Part shown: piece by piece, positions 35,537 through 46,806 of the stretch | How the letters are laid out: each line of letters opens with the position of its first letter | Numbering within the stretch: the first letter of the stretch is position 1 | NCBI RefSeq assembly: GCF_001447195.1 | Contig: NZ_LFRI01000538.1 | Coordinates: 1 to 64,000, forward strand | DNA length: 64,000 bases | Direction: 5' to 3' | DNA from: Aquabacterium parvum | GTDB taxonomy: Bacteria; Pseudomonadota; Gammaproteobacteria; Burkholderiales; Burkholderiaceae_C | The notes under the pieces: model-generated | The model's input: only the letters and a program-made list of their open reading frames with translations | Told to the model about the DNA's origin: nothing | The model's database searches: none | Position numbers and translations under genes: made by a program

Positions 35537-37018
35537 TCAGCCAGCCAAAGACTGGGTGATGGCGCGGGCGCACAGCGACAGCAGGCCGCTGGGCAAAATG
35601 CCCAGCACCAGCACCGCCAGCGCGTTGGCCGACAGCAGCAGGCGAGCGCCCGAGCCTTCGGCCAAGGCCTCGGTCTGCACCGGCTCGTCGAAGTACATGA
35701 CCTTGACGACGCGCAGGTAGTAGAACGCGCCCACCAGCGACAGCAGCACCGCCACGATCGACAGCTGCAGCAGCAGCGGCGAGTTGGTGGTGATCAGCGA
35801 CTGCAGCACGGCCAGCTTGGCATAGAAGCCCACGGTCGGCGGGATGCCGGCCAGCGAGAACATGAACACCAGCATGACAGCGGCCAGCACCGGGCTGCGC
35901 TTGGCCAGTCCAGCCAGGTCAGAGACCTGCTCCGACTCGAAGCCAGGGCGGGACAGGACCATGATCAGGCCGAAAGTACCCAGCGTGGTAAGCACGTAGG
36001 TCAGCACGTAGAACAGCGAGGAGCCATACCCGTTGCCAGCCGACACCGTGTTGCCGGCGATCACGGTGGGCACGAAACCCAGCAGCATGAAGCCCAGCTG
36101 CGCGATGCCCGAGTAAGCCAGCATGCGCTTGAGGTTGGTCTGCGCGATCGCGGCGAGGTTGCCCAGCGTCATCGAGGCCACGGCCAGGATCATCATCATT
36201 TGCTGCCAGTCGGTGGCCAGGTTGATCAGGCCCTCGACCAGGATGCGCATGGTGATCGCGAACGCAGCCAGCTTGGGCGCACCGGCGATCAGCAGCGTGG
36301 CGGCCGTCGGGGCACCTTGGTAAACGTCGGGCACCCACATGTGGAAAGGCACCACACCGAGCTTGAAGGCCAGGCCGGAGACGATGAACACCAGACCGAA
36401 AGCCAGCACCTGCTTGTTCAGGTCACCAGCCAGGGTGGCCTGGTAGACCTCGGCGATGTCGAGCGAACCGGTGGCGCCGTACATCATCGACAGGCCGTAC
36501 AGCAGGAAGCCCGAGGCCAGCGCGCCCAGCACGAAGTACTTCATGGCCGCCTCGGTCGACTGCGCGTGATCGCGGCGCAGGGCCACCAAAGCGTACAGCG
36601 ACAGGGACATCAATTCCAGACCCAGGTAGATGGTCAGGAAGTTGTTGCCCATGATCATGATGCTGATGCCCAGCAGCGAGAACATGCTCAGGGTGTAGAG
36701 CTCGCCCTTGGCCAAGTCGCGCGGGCCAGCGTACACCTGGGCGTAGACCAGGCTGCCCATGGTGGCCAGCGTGGCGCACAGGGCCAGCAGGTGACCCATC
36801 GGGTCGATCACGACCATCTTCTGCATGGCGTAGGCCGTCGCACCGTTGTCGATCTCGACGAGGTGCAGCGCGGCCACCGCGGCCAGCGAAGCCAGGGTCA
36901 GGTAGTAGGTGGGACGGCGTTGCGGGCAGGTGACGAAGAGATCCAGCAACGCCACCAGGCAGGCCATGCCCAGCAGGACGATCTCGGGGGTCACCGCGAG
37001 CCAGTTCAGGTCAGTCAT
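35537..37018 (-). CDS. nuoN: NADH-quinone oxidoreductase subunit N
   Basis: A 493-residue antiporter-like membrane subunit of complex I with about 14 helices. It forms one of the proton channels. Proton_antipo_M blocks such as LMSLSLYALVALRR, EAAMKYFVLGALASGFLLYG and KRMLAYSGIAQLGFMLLG are present, including the conserved lysines. Last nuo gene of the operon, 13 bp after nuoM. Confidence 0.96.
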   Translation of the reverse strand: MTDLNWLAVTPEIVLLGMACLVALLDLFVTCPQRRPTYYLTLASLAAVAALHLVEIDNGATAYAMQKMVVIDPMGHLLALCATLATMGSLVYAQVYAGPRDLAKGELYTLSMFSLLGISIMIMGNNFLTIYLGLELMSLSLYALVALRRDHAQSTEAAMKYFVLGALASGFLLYGLSMMYGATGSLDIAEVYQATLAGDLNKQVLAFGLVFIVSGLAFKLGVVPFHMWVPDVYQGAPTAATLLIAGAPKLAAFAITMRILVEGLINLATDWQQMMMILAVASMTLGNLAAIAQTNLKRMLAYSGIAQLGFMLLGFVPTVIAGNTVSAGNGYGSSLFYVLTYVLTTLGTFGLIMVLSRPGFESEQVSDLAGLAKRSPVLAAVMLVFMFSLAGIPPTVGFYAKLAVLQSLITTNSPLLLQLSIVAVLLSLVGAFYYLRVVKVMYFDEPVQTEALAEGSGARLLLSANALAVLVLGILPSGLLSLCARAITQSLAG

Positions 37019-37031
37019 GTTGTGTGGGCCT

Positions 37032-38519
37032 TCAGTTCAGCTTGCTTTGAGCGACGTGCTTGAGCAGCTCGGTCACGGAGACGTGCATCACGTCGGTGAA
37101 CGGCTTGGGCTGGATGCCCATCCACAGCACGGCGGCCGCCAGCACGGCCAGGATCAGGAATTCGCGGGCGTTGATGTCGCTCAGACCCCGCACATCTTCG
37201 TTGGTGACGTCACCGAAGTAGACGCGCTTGTACATCCACAAGGTGTAGGCAGCACCGAAGATCAGCGCGGTGGCAGCCAGGGCCCCAATGAGGAAGTCGT
37301 ACTGGACCGCGCCCAGGATGACCATCCACTCGCCCACGAAACCAGCGGTGCCCGGCAGGCCACAGTTGGCCATCGAAAACAGCAGCGCGAAAGCAGCGAA
37401 CTTGGGCATGGTGTTGACCACGCCGCCATAGGAGGCGATCTCACGCGAGTGCACGCGGTCGTACAGCACGCCGATGCTCAGGAACATGGCGCCCGACACG
37501 AAGCCGTGGGCGATCATCTGGACCAGGCCACCGACCACGCCAAGTTCGTTGAAGATGAAGAAGCCCAGGGTCACGAAGCCCATGTGCGCGATGGACGAAT
37601 AAGCCACCAGCTTCTTCATGTCACCTTGCACCATGGCCACCAGGCCGATGTAGATCACACCGATCAGCGACAGGGTGATCACCAGCGGGGCGAACTCGTG
37701 CGAAGCGTCAGGCACGATCGGCAGCATGAAGCGCAGGAAGCCGTAGCACCCCAGCTTCAGCATGATGGCGGCCAGCACGGCCGAACCACCCGTGGGCGCC
37801 TCGACGTGCACGTCAGGCAACCAGGTGTGCACCGGGAACATCGGCACCTTCACGGCAAAAGCCGCGAAGAAGGCACCGAACAGCAGCGCCTGGGGCGTGG
37901 CACCCAGCGGCAGCTTGTGCCAATCCAGGATGCTGAAAGAACCGCCTGACTTGTAGTACAGGAAGATCAGGGCCACCAGCATCAGCAGCGAGCCCAGCAG
38001 CGTGTACAGGAAGAACTTGAAGGCGGCGTAGACGCGACGCGGACCACCCCACACGCCGATGATGATGTACATCGGGATCAGCGTGGCTTCGAAGAACACG
38101 TAGAACAGCATGCCGTCGAGCGCGGCGAACACACCGATCATCAGGCCCGACAGGATCAGGAAGGCACCAAAGTACTGGTGCGGGCGGTCTTCGATGACCT
38201 CCCAGCCGGCCAGCACGACGATGACGGTGATGAAGGCCGTCAGCGGCACGAACCACATGGAGATGCCATCGACACCCAGGTGGTACATGACGTTGAAGCG
38301 CTCGATCCAGGGCGCCTTCTCGACGAACTGCATGGCTGCCGTCGTCGTGTCGAAGTCGGTCATCAGGGGGATGGTGACCAGGAAGCCTGCGATCGAGCCG
38401 ACCAGCGCGATCCAGCGTGCGGCACCAGGGTTGCCCTGCCGGCCGGCGGCCAGCAACAGGATCCCGAAGGCCACCGGGACCCAGATGGCCAGAGAGAGGA
38501 TGTTGGACATGGTTTGCAT
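37032..38519 (-). CDS. nuoM: NADH-quinone oxidoreductase subunit M
   Basis: A 495-residue antiporter-like subunit of complex I. Typical blocks are FFEATLIPMYIIIGVWGG with its key glutamate, HTWLPDVHVEAPTGGSAVLA and KKLVAYSSIAHMGFVTLG. ATG at 38519 is preceded by GAGGAAG; a second ATG at 38510 is possible. Sixteen bases separate it from nuoL. Confidence 0.96.
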   Translation of the reverse strand: MQTMSNILSLAIWVPVAFGILLLAAGRQGNPGAARWIALVGSIAGFLVTIPLMTDFDTTTAAMQFVEKAPWIERFNVMYHLGVDGISMWFVPLTAFITVIVVLAGWEVIEDRPHQYFGAFLILSGLMIGVFAALDGMLFYVFFEATLIPMYIIIGVWGGPRRVYAAFKFFLYTLLGSLLMLVALIFLYYKSGGSFSILDWHKLPLGATPQALLFGAFFAAFAVKVPMFPVHTWLPDVHVEAPTGGSAVLAAIMLKLGCYGFLRFMLPIVPDASHEFAPLVITLSLIGVIYIGLVAMVQGDMKKLVAYSSIAHMGFVTLGFFIFNELGVVGGLVQMIAHGFVSGAMFLSIGVLYDRVHSREIASYGGVVNTMPKFAAFALLFSMANCGLPGTAGFVGEWMVILGAVQYDFLIGALAATALIFGAAYTLWMYKRVYFGDVTNEDVRGLSDINAREFLILAVLAAAVLWMGIQPKPFTDVMHVSVTELLKHVAQSKLN

Positions 38520-38535
38520 GGGCGCTTCCTCGTGC

Positions 38536-40539
38536 TCAGGGTTGCATGAACACGAACCAGGTCATGAGGGCGAACACCCCCAGGATCATGACCAGCGCGT
38601 AGTGATAGAGGTAACCGGTCTGGAACAGGCGCACGACGGAGCCGATGAGACCGACCAGCTTGGCCGAACCGTTGACGACCAGGCCGTCGATCAAGGCGAC
38701 GTCGCCGATCTTCCAGAAGCCACGGCCCAGCAGGCGCGCGCCTGCGGCCAGGACGTTCTCGTTGAACCAGTCCAGGAAGTACTTGTTCTCGCCGATGACG
38801 ATGAGCGGGCGCAGCACCTTCGCGAAGAAGGCCGGGATCTGCGGGGCCACCAGGTAGAACACGTAAGCCGTGACCACGCCACCCAGCGCCAGGAAGAACG
38901 GCAGCGTCTGGAAGCCGTGCAGCGCCATGGCGGTGGCGCCGTGGAAGTGGTGGGCCAGCTCGGCCATGGCCGGGTGCTTGGTCGCGTCAACCGTGATGGC
39001 GGACTTCAGGAAGTCACCGAACAGCATGGGCTCGATGGTCAGGAAGCCGATCACGACCGAGGGGATGGCCAGCAGCAGCAGCGGTGCCGTCACCACCCAG
39101 GGCGACTCATGGGGCTCATGGTGGTGATCGCCATGGTCATCGTGGTGGTCGTGCTCGCCGGGGAACGGCTTGTGATGGAAGCGCTCCTTGCCATGGAAGA
39201 CCAGGAAGTACATCCGGAAGCTGTAGAAGGCGGTCACGAACACCCCGGTCATGACGGCGAACTGGGCGAAACCAGCGGCCGGCAGGTTGCTGTGCTCCAC
39301 GGCGATCAGGATCGAGTCCTTCGAGTAGAAACCGGCGAAGAACGGCGTGCCGATCAGGGCCAGCGAGCCCAGCAGCGACGTGATCCAGGTGATGGGCATG
39401 CGCTTCCACAGGCCGCCCATGTTGCGGATGTCCTGGTCGTGGTGCATGCCGATGATGACCGAGCCGGCACCGAGGAAAAGCAGGGCCTTGAAGAAGGCGT
39501 GCGTCATCAGGTGGAAGACGGCCACGTTGTAAGCCGACAGGCCCAGGGCCACGGTCATGTAACCCAGCTGCGACAGCGTGGAGTAAGCCACCACGCGCTT
39601 GATGTCGTTCTGGATGATGCCCAGGAAACCCATGAACAGCGCCGTGATGGAGCCGATCACCAAGATGAAGTTCAGCGCAGCGTCGGACAACTCGAACAGC
39701 GGCGACATGCGCGTGACCATGAAGATGCCGGCCGTCACCATGGTGGCGGCGTGGATCAGCGCGGAGATCGGGGTCGGGCCTTCCATCGAGTCGGGCAGCC
39801 ACACGTGCAGCGGGAACTGAGCCGACTTGCCCATCGCACCGATGAACAGGCAGATGCAGATGACCGTGATCAGGGACCAGTCGGTCTTGGGCAGGGTCAA
39901 AGCGGTCAGGTCATTGGCCTTGGCAAACAGCTCGGTGTAGTTGAGCGTGCCGGTGTAGGCCAGCAGCAGGCCGATGCCCAGGATGAAGCCGAAGTCGCCC
40001 ACGCGGTTGACCAGGAAGGCCTTCATGTTGGCGAAGATGGCCGTGGGCTTCTTGAACCAGAAACCGATCAGCAGGTACGACACCAGGCCCACCGCTTCCC
40101 AGCCGAAGAACAGCTGCAGCAGGTTGTTGCTCATCACGAGCATCAACATGGAGAAGGTGAACAGCGAGATGTACGAGAAGAAGCGCTGGTAGCCGTCGTC
40201 TTCTTCCATGTAGCCGATGGTGTAGATGTGCACCATCAGCGACACGAAGGTCACCACGCACATCATCATCGCGGTCAGGCCGTCGACCATGAAGCCGACT
40301 TCCATCTTGAGGGTGCCCAGGGTCATCCACTCGTAGACGGTGGCGTTGAAGGTGGCGCCATCAACGGCGACGGCCTTCAGCGTCATGGCCGAAATGATGA
40401 AGGACACCAACACACCCAGGATGGTGATGAGGTGGGCAGGACGTCGGCCGATGTAGCCGCCAAACAGGCCCGCCACGATCGATCCGACCAGCGGCGCCAA
40501 GGGCACCGCCAGCAGGGAGTTGAGGGAAAGCTCAGACAT
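38536..40539 (-). CDS. nuoL: NADH-quinone oxidoreductase subunit L
   Basis: A 667-residue distal antiporter-like subunit. It includes the Proton_antipo_N and _M regions (WEAVGLVSYLLIGFWF, HVWLPDSMEGPTPISALIHA, KRVVAYSTLSQLGYM) and the long C-terminal part expected to form the lateral helix. A histidine-rich loop (about residues 451-473, HDHHDDHGDHHHE-type) is longer than in many homologues and might bind metal; that is only a guess. Confidence 0.96.
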   Translation of the reverse strand: MSELSLNSLLAVPLAPLVGSIVAGLFGGYIGRRPAHLITILGVLVSFIISAMTLKAVAVDGATFNATVYEWMTLGTLKMEVGFMVDGLTAMMMCVVTFVSLMVHIYTIGYMEEDDGYQRFFSYISLFTFSMLMLVMSNNLLQLFFGWEAVGLVSYLLIGFWFKKPTAIFANMKAFLVNRVGDFGFILGIGLLLAYTGTLNYTELFAKANDLTALTLPKTDWSLITVICICLFIGAMGKSAQFPLHVWLPDSMEGPTPISALIHAATMVTAGIFMVTRMSPLFELSDAALNFILVIGSITALFMGFLGIIQNDIKRVVAYSTLSQLGYMTVALGLSAYNVAVFHLMTHAFFKALLFLGAGSVIIGMHHDQDIRNMGGLWKRMPITWITSLLGSLALIGTPFFAGFYSKDSILIAVEHSNLPAAGFAQFAVMTGVFVTAFYSFRMYFLVFHGKERFHHKPFPGEHDHHDDHGDHHHEPHESPWVVTAPLLLLAIPSVVIGFLTIEPMLFGDFLKSAITVDATKHPAMAELAHHFHGATAMALHGFQTLPFFLALGGVVTAYVFYLVAPQIPAFFAKVLRPLIVIGENKYFLDWFNENVLAAGARLLGRGFWKIGDVALIDGLVVNGSAKLVGLIGSVVRLFQTGYLYHYALVMILGVFALMTWFVFMQP

Positions 40540-40563
40540 GGTTCTTGTTCTCCTGGCGTCGCA

Positions 40564-40878
40564 TCAGCCCTTGAGGGTGTCGAGTTCGTCCACGTTGATC
40601 GACGAGCGATTGCGGAACAACACCACCAGGATGGCCAGACCGATGGCCGACTCGGCGGCCGCCACGGTCAGGATGAAGAACACGAAAACCTGGCCGTCCA
40701 TGTTCCCCAGGTAGTGGGAAAAGGCCACGAAGTTCATGTTCACGGCCAGGAGCATCAGCTCGATGGCCATGAGCAGCACGATCAGGTTCTTGCGGTTCAG
40801 GAAGATGCCGATGACCGACATCGCGAACAGGATGGCGCCGAGCGAGAGGAAGTGCCCGAGGGTGATCGAGGTGGTCAT
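40564..40878 (-). CDS. nuoK: NADH-quinone oxidoreductase subunit K
   Basis: A 104-residue three-helix subunit of complex I. The two buried glutamates of the proton path lie in [11 protein letters not shown] and [11 protein letters not shown]. Its ATG overlaps the nuoJ stop by four bases, so translation is coupled. Confidence 0.96.
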   Translation of the reverse strand: MTTSITLGHFLSLGAILFAMSVIGIFLNRKNLIVLLMAIELMLLAVNMNFVAFSHYLGNMDGQVFVFFILTVAAAESAIGLAILVVLFRNRSSINVDELDTLKG

Positions 40879-41513
40879 GCCTGGCCTCCTTCTTCTTGTT
40901 GAGCGGCAGCGGGTGCCTCGACCTGAGGCGCCACCTTGACCACACGCAGGCGGTCGGCCTTCTTGACGCGGACCTGCTCACCGACGTTCTGCGAGCGCGA
41001 GTCCTTGCGCTGGCGCAGGGTCAGCGCGATGGCGGCAATGATGCCCACCAGCAGGATCACGGCGGCCACCTGCACCGGGAACAGGTAGTTGGTGTAGAGG
41101 TCGATGCCCAGCGCTTTGGTGTTGGCCACCTGGGCCACTTCGGGCGGCATCGGCTTGGCCGTGGGCAGGTCAAAGCCGCGGGTCAGCACGAAGGACATTT
41201 CCAGCGCGATGATCACGCCGATGATGCCGGCGACAGGGAAGTGCTTCCAGAAGCCCTGGCGCAGCGAGTCGGTGTTGATGTCGAGCATCATCACCACGAA
41301 CAGGAAGAGCACCATCACCGCCCCCACGTACACGAGCACGAGGGCGATGGCGAGGAACTCGGCCTGCAGGAGCATCCAGACGCACGAGGCGCTGGCAAAG
41401 GCCAGCACCAGGTGCAGGGCGGCGGTCACCGGGCTCTTGGCGGTGATCACGCGGAAGCCCGCGTAGACCAGCACGAAGGCGAAGGTGTAGAAAAGTAGGC
41501 TGAAGGTGTCCAT
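40875..41513 (-). CDS. nuoJ: NADH-quinone oxidoreductase subunit J
   Basis: A 212-residue membrane subunit with five helices in the first 165 residues ([20 protein letters not shown] is the conserved helix 3 with its pi-bulge region) and a charged C-terminal tail ending in Glu/Gln/Ala, longer than in E. coli. It overlaps nuoK and starts six bases after nuoI. Confidence 0.95.
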   Translation of the reverse strand: MDTFSLLFYTFAFVLVYAGFRVITAKSPVTAALHLVLAFASASCVWMLLQAEFLAIALVLVYVGAVMVLFLFVVMMLDINTDSLRQGFWKHFPVAGIIGVIIALEMSFVLTRGFDLPTAKPMPPEVAQVANTKALGIDLYTNYLFPVQVAAVILLVGIIAAIALTLRQRKDSRSQNVGEQVRVKKADRLRVVKVAPQVEAPAAAQQEEGGQA

Positions 41514-41519
41514 GATCGG

Positions 41520-42011
41520 TCAGCGATATTTCGCGTCCGCCTCCTTGTTGGCAGCGATGTCTTTTTCGTAGCGATCACCCACCGCCAGGAGCATGTCCTT
41601 GGTGAAGTACAGGTCGCCACGCTTTTCACCGTGGTATTCGAAGATGTGCGTCTCGACGATGGCGTCGACCGGGCAGCTTTCTTCGCAGAAGCCGCAGAAG
41701 ATGCACTTGGTCAGGTCGATGTCGTAGCGCGTGGTGCGGCGCTGGCCGTCTTCGCGCACGGCCGACTCGATGGTGATGGCCATGGCGGGGCAGACCGCCT
41801 CGCACAGCTTGCAGGCGATGCAGCGCTCTTCGCCGTTGTCATAGCGGCGCTGGGCGTGCAGGCCACGGAAGCGCGGCGACATCGGGGTCTTTTCTTCCGG
41901 GAACTGCACGGTGATGTGCGGCTTGAGGAAGTGGCGGCCGGTGACGGCCAGGCCCTTGAACAACTCCAGCAGGAAGAAGCTGGAGACGAATTCCTTGAAG
42001 GACGTGCTCAT
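41520..42011 (-). CDS. nuoI: NADH-quinone oxidoreductase subunit I
   Basis: A 163-residue subunit carrying two [4Fe-4S] clusters (N6a, N6b) between NuoG and NuoB. The two ferredoxin motifs are [16 protein letters not shown] and [16 protein letters not shown]. The amphipathic N-terminus with [11 protein letters not shown] anchors it to the membrane arm. It follows nuoH by 21 bp. Confidence 0.96.
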   Translation of the reverse strand: MSTSFKEFVSSFFLLELFKGLAVTGRHFLKPHITVQFPEEKTPMSPRFRGLHAQRRYDNGEERCIACKLCEAVCPAMAITIESAVREDGQRRTTRYDIDLTKCIFCGFCEESCPVDAIVETHIFEYHGEKRGDLYFTKDMLLAVGDRYEKDIAANKEADAKYR

Positions 42012-42032
42012 GGTGGGGGTGTCCTCTCAGTC

Positions 42033-43091
42033 TCAGTTCCAGATGTTCCAGGGCGACATCATCCAGACACCCACCACGATCAGCCAGACCAAGGTGACGG
42101 GGATGAAGATCTTCCAGCCCAGGCGCATGATCTGGTCATAGCGGAAGCGGGGGAACGAAGCGCGCACCCACAGGAACATCGTGACGATGATGAAGGTCTT
42201 GATGCCCAGCCAGATCCAGCCCGGGATGAAGCTCAGGGCCTCGATCGGGGGCAGCCAGCCGCCAAAGAACATGATCGCGCACAGGGTCGAGACCAGGATC
42301 ATGTTGGCGTATTCGGCCAGGAAGAACATGGCAAACGACATGCCCGAGTACTCGATCATGTGGCCGGCCACGATTTCCGATTCGCCTTCGACCACGTCGA
42401 AGGGGTGGCGGTTGGTTTCGGCCAGACCTGAGATGAAGTACACAACGGTGATGGGCAGCAGAGGCAGCCAGTTCCAGGACAGGAAGCTCAGGCCCATGTC
42501 GGCGAACTGGCCCTTGTTCTGGCTCAGCACGATTTCGGTCATGTTGAGCGAGCCTGCGGTCATCAGCACGACCACGAAGCAGAAACCCATCGCGATTTCG
42601 TACGACACCATCTGGGCCGAAGCGCGCAGCGCACCCAGGAAGGCGTACTTCGAGTTCGAAGCCCAGCCGGCGATGATCACGCCATAGACTTCCATCGAGG
42701 TGATGGCCATCAGGAACAGCAGGCCGGCATTGACGTTGGCCAGCGCCACTTCAGGCCCGAAGGGGATCACGGCCCAGGCGGCCAGGGCCGGCATGATGGT
42801 CATGATCGGACCCAGGAAGAACAGGCCCTTGTTGGCCGCCGTCGGCGTGATGATCTCCTTGAAGATCAGCTTGACCGCGTCTGCGATGGGCTGCAGCAGG
42901 CCGAAAGGACCTGTGCGGTTCGGGCCCGGACGGATCTGCGACCAGCCAATGGCCTTGCGCTCCCACAGGGTCAGGTAGGCGACGCAACCGAGCAGCGGCA
43001 GCAGCAGGGCCACGATCTTGATGAGCGACCAGACCACGGGCCACGCGGCTCCGAGGTTGGCAGCGCCAGCGTTGTAGAGGGTGTCAATCAT
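42033..43091 (-). CDS. nuoH: NADH-quinone oxidoreductase subunit H
   Basis: A 352-residue membrane subunit at the quinone-binding junction. Conserved blocks include [29 protein letters not shown] and the charged loop [23 protein letters not shown] at 43091 (MIDTLYNAG) is chosen over a frame-extended start at 43148, which lies in the nuoG end. Confidence 0.96.
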   Translation of the reverse strand: MIDTLYNAGAANLGAAWPVVWSLIKIVALLLPLLGCVAYLTLWERKAIGWSQIRPGPNRTGPFGLLQPIADAVKLIFKEIITPTAANKGLFFLGPIMTIMPALAAWAVIPFGPEVALANVNAGLLFLMAITSMEVYGVIIAGWASNSKYAFLGALRASAQMVSYEIAMGFCFVVVLMTAGSLNMTEIVLSQNKGQFADMGLSFLSWNWLPLLPITVVYFISGLAETNRHPFDVVEGESEIVAGHMIEYSGMSFAMFFLAEYANMILVSTLCAIMFFGGWLPPIEALSFIPGWIWLGIKTFIIVTMFLWVRASFPRFRYDQIMRLGWKIFIPVTLVWLIVVGVWMMSPWNIWN

Positions 43092-43110
43092 TGCTTGTCT
43101 CCCCTGCCCT

Positions 43111-45438
43111 TCAGGCCTTTTCGACGCGGATGTTGCCGAAGGCAGCACCCAGCGTGGCGGTGGCGGAGTGGCCGGTGGGCACCCGCACGACGTTGGCCGG
43201 CAGGCTTGCGTCGAGCACGGCGGGCAGCACGGCCGAGGCCGAGTCTTGCGACACCTTGACCTGCGCGCCTTCGCTCAAGCCCAGCTCTGCCCACAAGGCA
43301 GGCGGCAAGCTCGCCACGGGCGCCTTGGCATCTGCGGTCGCTTGCAGCGAAGGCGAGCGGCGCACCAAAGCGTCGGCACTGTAGATCGGCAGATCGGCCA
43401 GGCGCTCCAGGGAGCCGGTGCCAGCGTTGATCGAGATGGCGGCCGAGGTGGCGTTGTTCAGCTTCGAGGGCAGCGCAGCCAGGTCACCCAGGGCGCGGGC
43501 CTTGACCTCTTCCGAGGTTTCGAAGGCGAAGTCGTTCAGGCCCAGCATCGTGCCCAGCACGCGCAGCACCTTCCAGGCCGGACGGGTCTCGCCCAGGGGC
43601 TTGACCACGCCGTGGAAGCTTTGAGCGCGGCCTTCGGCGTTGACGAAGGTGCCAGAGGTCTCGCTGAACGGCGCGATCGGCAGGATCACGTCGGCGTATT
43701 CGGGGGCAGCGCCCTTGAAGGGGCTCATGACCACGACCATCTCGGCGGCTTGCACGGCTTGCACCGCTGCGGCCGGGTTGGCGCTGTCGAACTCGGGCTC
43801 GACGCCCAGCAGCACCAGGGCCTTGATCGACTTGCCCGACAGCATCTGGCCGGCGTTCAGGCCGCCTTGCTGAGGCTGGGCACCGACGAGCTGAGCGCCC
43901 ACGGTGTTGGCCGACTCGCTCAGGTAACCCAGCTTGGCGCCGGTCTTGTCGGCGATCCACTGGCCCAGGGCCTGCAGGGTCGAGGCTTGCGGATGCTGCG
44001 CGGCGGCGTTGCCCAGCAGCACGGCCTTGTTCTGGCCGGACAGCAGCGAAGCGGCGATGGCCTTGGCGGCGTCGGTGGCGGTGCCGTTGCAGGGGATGTC
44101 GATGCCAAGCTGGTTGGCGATGGCCACGGCCACGTCACCCAGGGCCTGCGCCCAGGCGCTCGGGGCCGCGGTGACGCGCTGAGCCAGGGGCATCAGCCAG
44201 TCGTCGTTGGCGCCGCCGATGGCGGACACCTTGGCGCCACGCTTGACGGCCTGGCGCAGGCGCGAGGCGAACAGCGGGTGGTCCTTGCGCAGGAAGGAGC
44301 CGACCACCAGGGCGCGGTCCAGCGTGCTCAGTTCTGCCACGGGCAAGCCCAGCCAGCGGGCGCCGGCACCGGCACCGGCACCGGTGGTGAAATCAGCGTT
44401 GCGCAGGCGGGTGTCGACGTTGTCGGAACCCAGGCCGCGAACCAGCTGGCCCAGCAGGTAGAGTTCTTCAACGGTGCTGTGCTCGGTGGCCAGCGCGCCG
44501 ATGGCGGCCGCACCATGCTCGGTCTTGACGCCCTTGAGGCCGTTGGCCACGTACTCCAAGGCGGTGGTCCAGTCGACTTCACGCCACTGGCCGCCCTGCT
44601 TGATCATGGGCTGGGTCAGGCGGTCAGCGCTGTTGAGCGCCTCGTAGCTGAAGCGGTCGCGGTCGGCGATCCAGCACTCGTTGACCGACTCGTTCTCAAG
44701 CGGCACCACGCGCATCACCTTGCCATTCTTGACCTGCACGATCAGGTTGGCGCCGGTGGAATCGTGGGGCGAGACGCTCTTGCGGCGCGACAGTTCCCAG
44801 GTGCGGGCGCTGTAGCGGAAGGGCTTGCTGGTGAGCGCGCCGACCGGGCAGATGTCGATCATGTTGCCCGACAGCTCGGAGTCGATCGAGCGGCCAACGA
44901 AGGTCTCGATCTCTGAGTGCTCGCCGCGGTTGGACATGCCGAGCTCCATCACGCCGGCGATTTCCTGGCCGAAGCGCACGCAGCGGGTGCACTGGATGCA
45001 GCGGCTCATCTCCTCCATCGAGATCAGCGGGCCCACGTCCTTGGGGAACACCACGCGCTTTTCTTCTTCGTAGCGCGACTTGCCGGCGCCATAGCCCACG
45101 GCCAGGTCTTGCAGCTGGCACTCACCGCCCTGGTCGCAGATCGGGCAATCCAGCGGGTGGTTGATCAGCAGGAACTCCATGACGGACTGCTGAGCCTTGA
45201 TGGCTTTTTCGCTCTTGGTGCGAACGATCATGCCCTGCGTCACGGGCGTGGCACAGGCGGGCATGGGCTTGGGGGCCTTTTCGATGTCCACCAGGCACAT
45301 GCGGCAGTTGGCCGCCACCGACAGCTTCTTGTGATAGCAGAAGTGCGGGATGTAGGTGCCGTGTTCTTCGGCGGCCCGGATCAGCATGGAGCCTTCCTGG
45401 ACCTGGACCTTTCGGCCGTCGATTTCGATTTCAACCAT
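43111..45438 (-). CDS. nuoG: NADH-quinone oxidoreductase subunit G
   Basis: A 775-residue iron-sulfur subunit. The N-terminal [2Fe-2S] domain has [10 protein letters not shown], then the His-ligated cluster motif with [15 protein letters not shown] and the [4Fe-4S] set in [12 protein letters not shown] molybdopterin-oxidoreductase-like domain without cofactor occupies the rest. ATG at 45438 ([11 protein letters not shown]) matches the family start. Thirteen bases after nuoF. Confidence 0.95.
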   Translation of the reverse strand: MVEIEIDGRKVQVQEGSMLIRAAEEHGTYIPHFCYHKKLSVAANCRMCLVDIEKAPKPMPACATPVTQGMIVRTKSEKAIKAQQSVMEFLLINHPLDCPICDQGGECQLQDLAVGYGAGKSRYEEEKRVVFPKDVGPLISMEEMSRCIQCTRCVRFGQEIAGVMELGMSNRGEHSEIETFVGRSIDSELSGNMIDICPVGALTSKPFRYSARTWELSRRKSVSPHDSTGANLIVQVKNGKVMRVVPLENESVNECWIADRDRFSYEALNSADRLTQPMIKQGGQWREVDWTTALEYVANGLKGVKTEHGAAAIGALATEHSTVEELYLLGQLVRGLGSDNVDTRLRNADFTTGAGAGAGARWLGLPVAELSTLDRALVVGSFLRKDHPLFASRLRQAVKRGAKVSAIGGANDDWLMPLAQRVTAAPSAWAQALGDVAVAIANQLGIDIPCNGTATDAAKAIAASLLSGQNKAVLLGNAAAQHPQASTLQALGQWIADKTGAKLGYLSESANTVGAQLVGAQPQQGGLNAGQMLSGKSIKALVLLGVEPEFDSANPAAAVQAVQAAEMVVVMSPFKGAAPEYADVILPIAPFSETSGTFVNAEGRAQSFHGVVKPLGETRPAWKVLRVLGTMLGLNDFAFETSEEVKARALGDLAALPSKLNNATSAAISINAGTGSLERLADLPIYSADALVRRSPSLQATADAKAPVASLPPALWAELGLSEGAQVKVSQDSASAVLPAVLDASLPANVVRVPTGHSATATLGAAFGNIRVEKA

Positions 45439-45451
45439 GTCTATGCCCAGT

Positions 45452-46795
45452 TCAGATGTAGGCCGGGACCACGCAGGTCTTGTGTTCGATGTGGTGCACG
45501 AACTCTTCGCGGAAGTGCTTGATGAAGGCACGCACCGGCATCGCGGCGGCGTCACCCAGCGCGCAGATGGTGCGGCCCTGGATGTTGTCGGCGACCGAGT
45601 TCAGCAGGTCGATGTCTTCGAGGCGGCCCTGGCCGGCCTCGATGCGCTGCACCACGCGCCACAGCCAGCCCGTGCCTTCGCGGCAGGGCGTGCACTGACC
45701 GCAGGACTCGTGCATGTAGAAGTAGCTCAGGCGCAGCAGGCTCTTGACCATGCAACGCGAGTCGTCGAGCACGATGACCGCGCCCGAACCCAGCATGGAG
45801 CCCGCCTTGGCGATGGCGTCGTAGTCCATCGTCAGGCCCATCATCACGTCGGCGGGGATCACCGGCGAGGACGAGCCACCAGGGATTACAGCCTTGAGCT
45901 TGCGGCCCTTGCGAACGCCACCGGCCAGCTCCAGCAAGGTGCTGAAGGGCGTGCCCAGCGGGACCTCGAAGTTGCCGGGCATCTCGACGTCGCCCGAGAC
46001 GGTGAACAGCTTGGTGCCGCCGTTGTTGGGCTTGCCGACGGCCAGGTAGGCCTCGCCACCGTTGCGGATGATCCAGGGGACGGCCGCGAAGGTCTCGGTG
46101 TTGTTGATGGTGGTGGGCTTGCCGTACACGCCGAAGCTCGCCGGGAAAGGCGGCTTGAAGCGGGGCTGGCCCTTCTTGCCTTCGATCGATTCGATCAGGG
46201 CGGTTTCTTCACCGCAGATGTAGGCGCCGAAGCCGTGGTGCGCGTGCAGCTGGAAGCTGAAACCGCTGCCCAGGATGTTGTCACCCAGATAGCCGGCGGC
46301 TCGGGCTTCTTCCAGGGCCGCTTCGAAGCGCTCGTAGACCTCGAAGATCTCGCCGTGGATGTAGTTGTAGCCCACCGAGATGCCCATCGCGTAGGCCGCG
46401 ATGATCATGCCTTCGATGACGGTGTGCGGGTTGTGCATCAGGATCTCGCGATCCTTCGCCGTGCCCGGCTCGCCCTCGTCGGAGTTGCACACGAGGTACT
46501 TCTGGCCCGGGAACGCGCGGGGCATGAAGCTCCACTTCAGGCCCGTGGGGAAACCGGCGCCACCGCGGCCACGCAGACCGGAAGCCTTGACCTCGGCAAT
46601 CACCTGGTCTTGCGAAAGGCCTTCACCACCGTCCTTGCCCAGGATCTTGCGCAGGGCTGCGTAGCCACCACGGGCTTCGTAGTCCTTGATGGACCAGTTG
46701 CTGCCGTTGATGTCGGCGTAGATCTGGGGGTTGATGTGGCGGCCGTGGAAAACGGTTTCCTTGCCGGTCGCCTGGAATTGGGAGAGATCGATCAT
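45452..46795 (-). CDS. nuoF: NADH-quinone oxidoreductase subunit F
   Basis: A 447-residue NADH-binding subunit with FMN and a [4Fe-4S] cluster. It shows the nucleotide-binding [18 protein letters not shown] block, [26 protein letters not shown] and the cluster motif [15 protein letters not shown] at 46795 is chosen; a GTG at 46810 would overlap the nuoE stop and is also possible. Confidence 0.96.
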   Translation of the reverse strand: MIDLSQFQATGKETVFHGRHINPQIYADINGSNWSIKDYEARGGYAALRKILGKDGGEGLSQDQVIAEVKASGLRGRGGAGFPTGLKWSFMPRAFPGQKYLVCNSDEGEPGTAKDREILMHNPHTVIEGMIIAAYAMGISVGYNYIHGEIFEVYERFEAALEEARAAGYLGDNILGSGFSFQLHAHHGFGAYICGEETALIESIEGKKGQPRFKPPFPASFGVYGKPTTINNTETFAAVPWIIRNGGEAYLAVGKPNNGGTKLFTVSGDVEMPGNFEVPLGTPFSTLLELAGGVRKGRKLKAVIPGGSSSPVIPADVMMGLTMDYDAIAKAGSMLGSGAVIVLDDSRCMVKSLLRLSYFYMHESCGQCTPCREGTGWLWRVVQRIEAGQGRLEDIDLLNSVADNIQGRTICALGDAAAMPVRAFIKHFREEFVHHIEHKTCVVPAYI

Positions 46796-46806
46796 CGCCC
46801 TGCCCT

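Noticed and set aside
35390-37063. 557-residue plus-strand frame rich in His, Gln and Arg across nuoN
   Set aside because: Shadow of nuoN; no known motif and no ribosome site.
38110-40902. 930-residue His/Asp/Gln-rich plus-strand frame across nuoL and nuoM
   Set aside because: It is antisense to intact nuo genes; its odd composition comes from reading hydrophobic-helix codons backwards.
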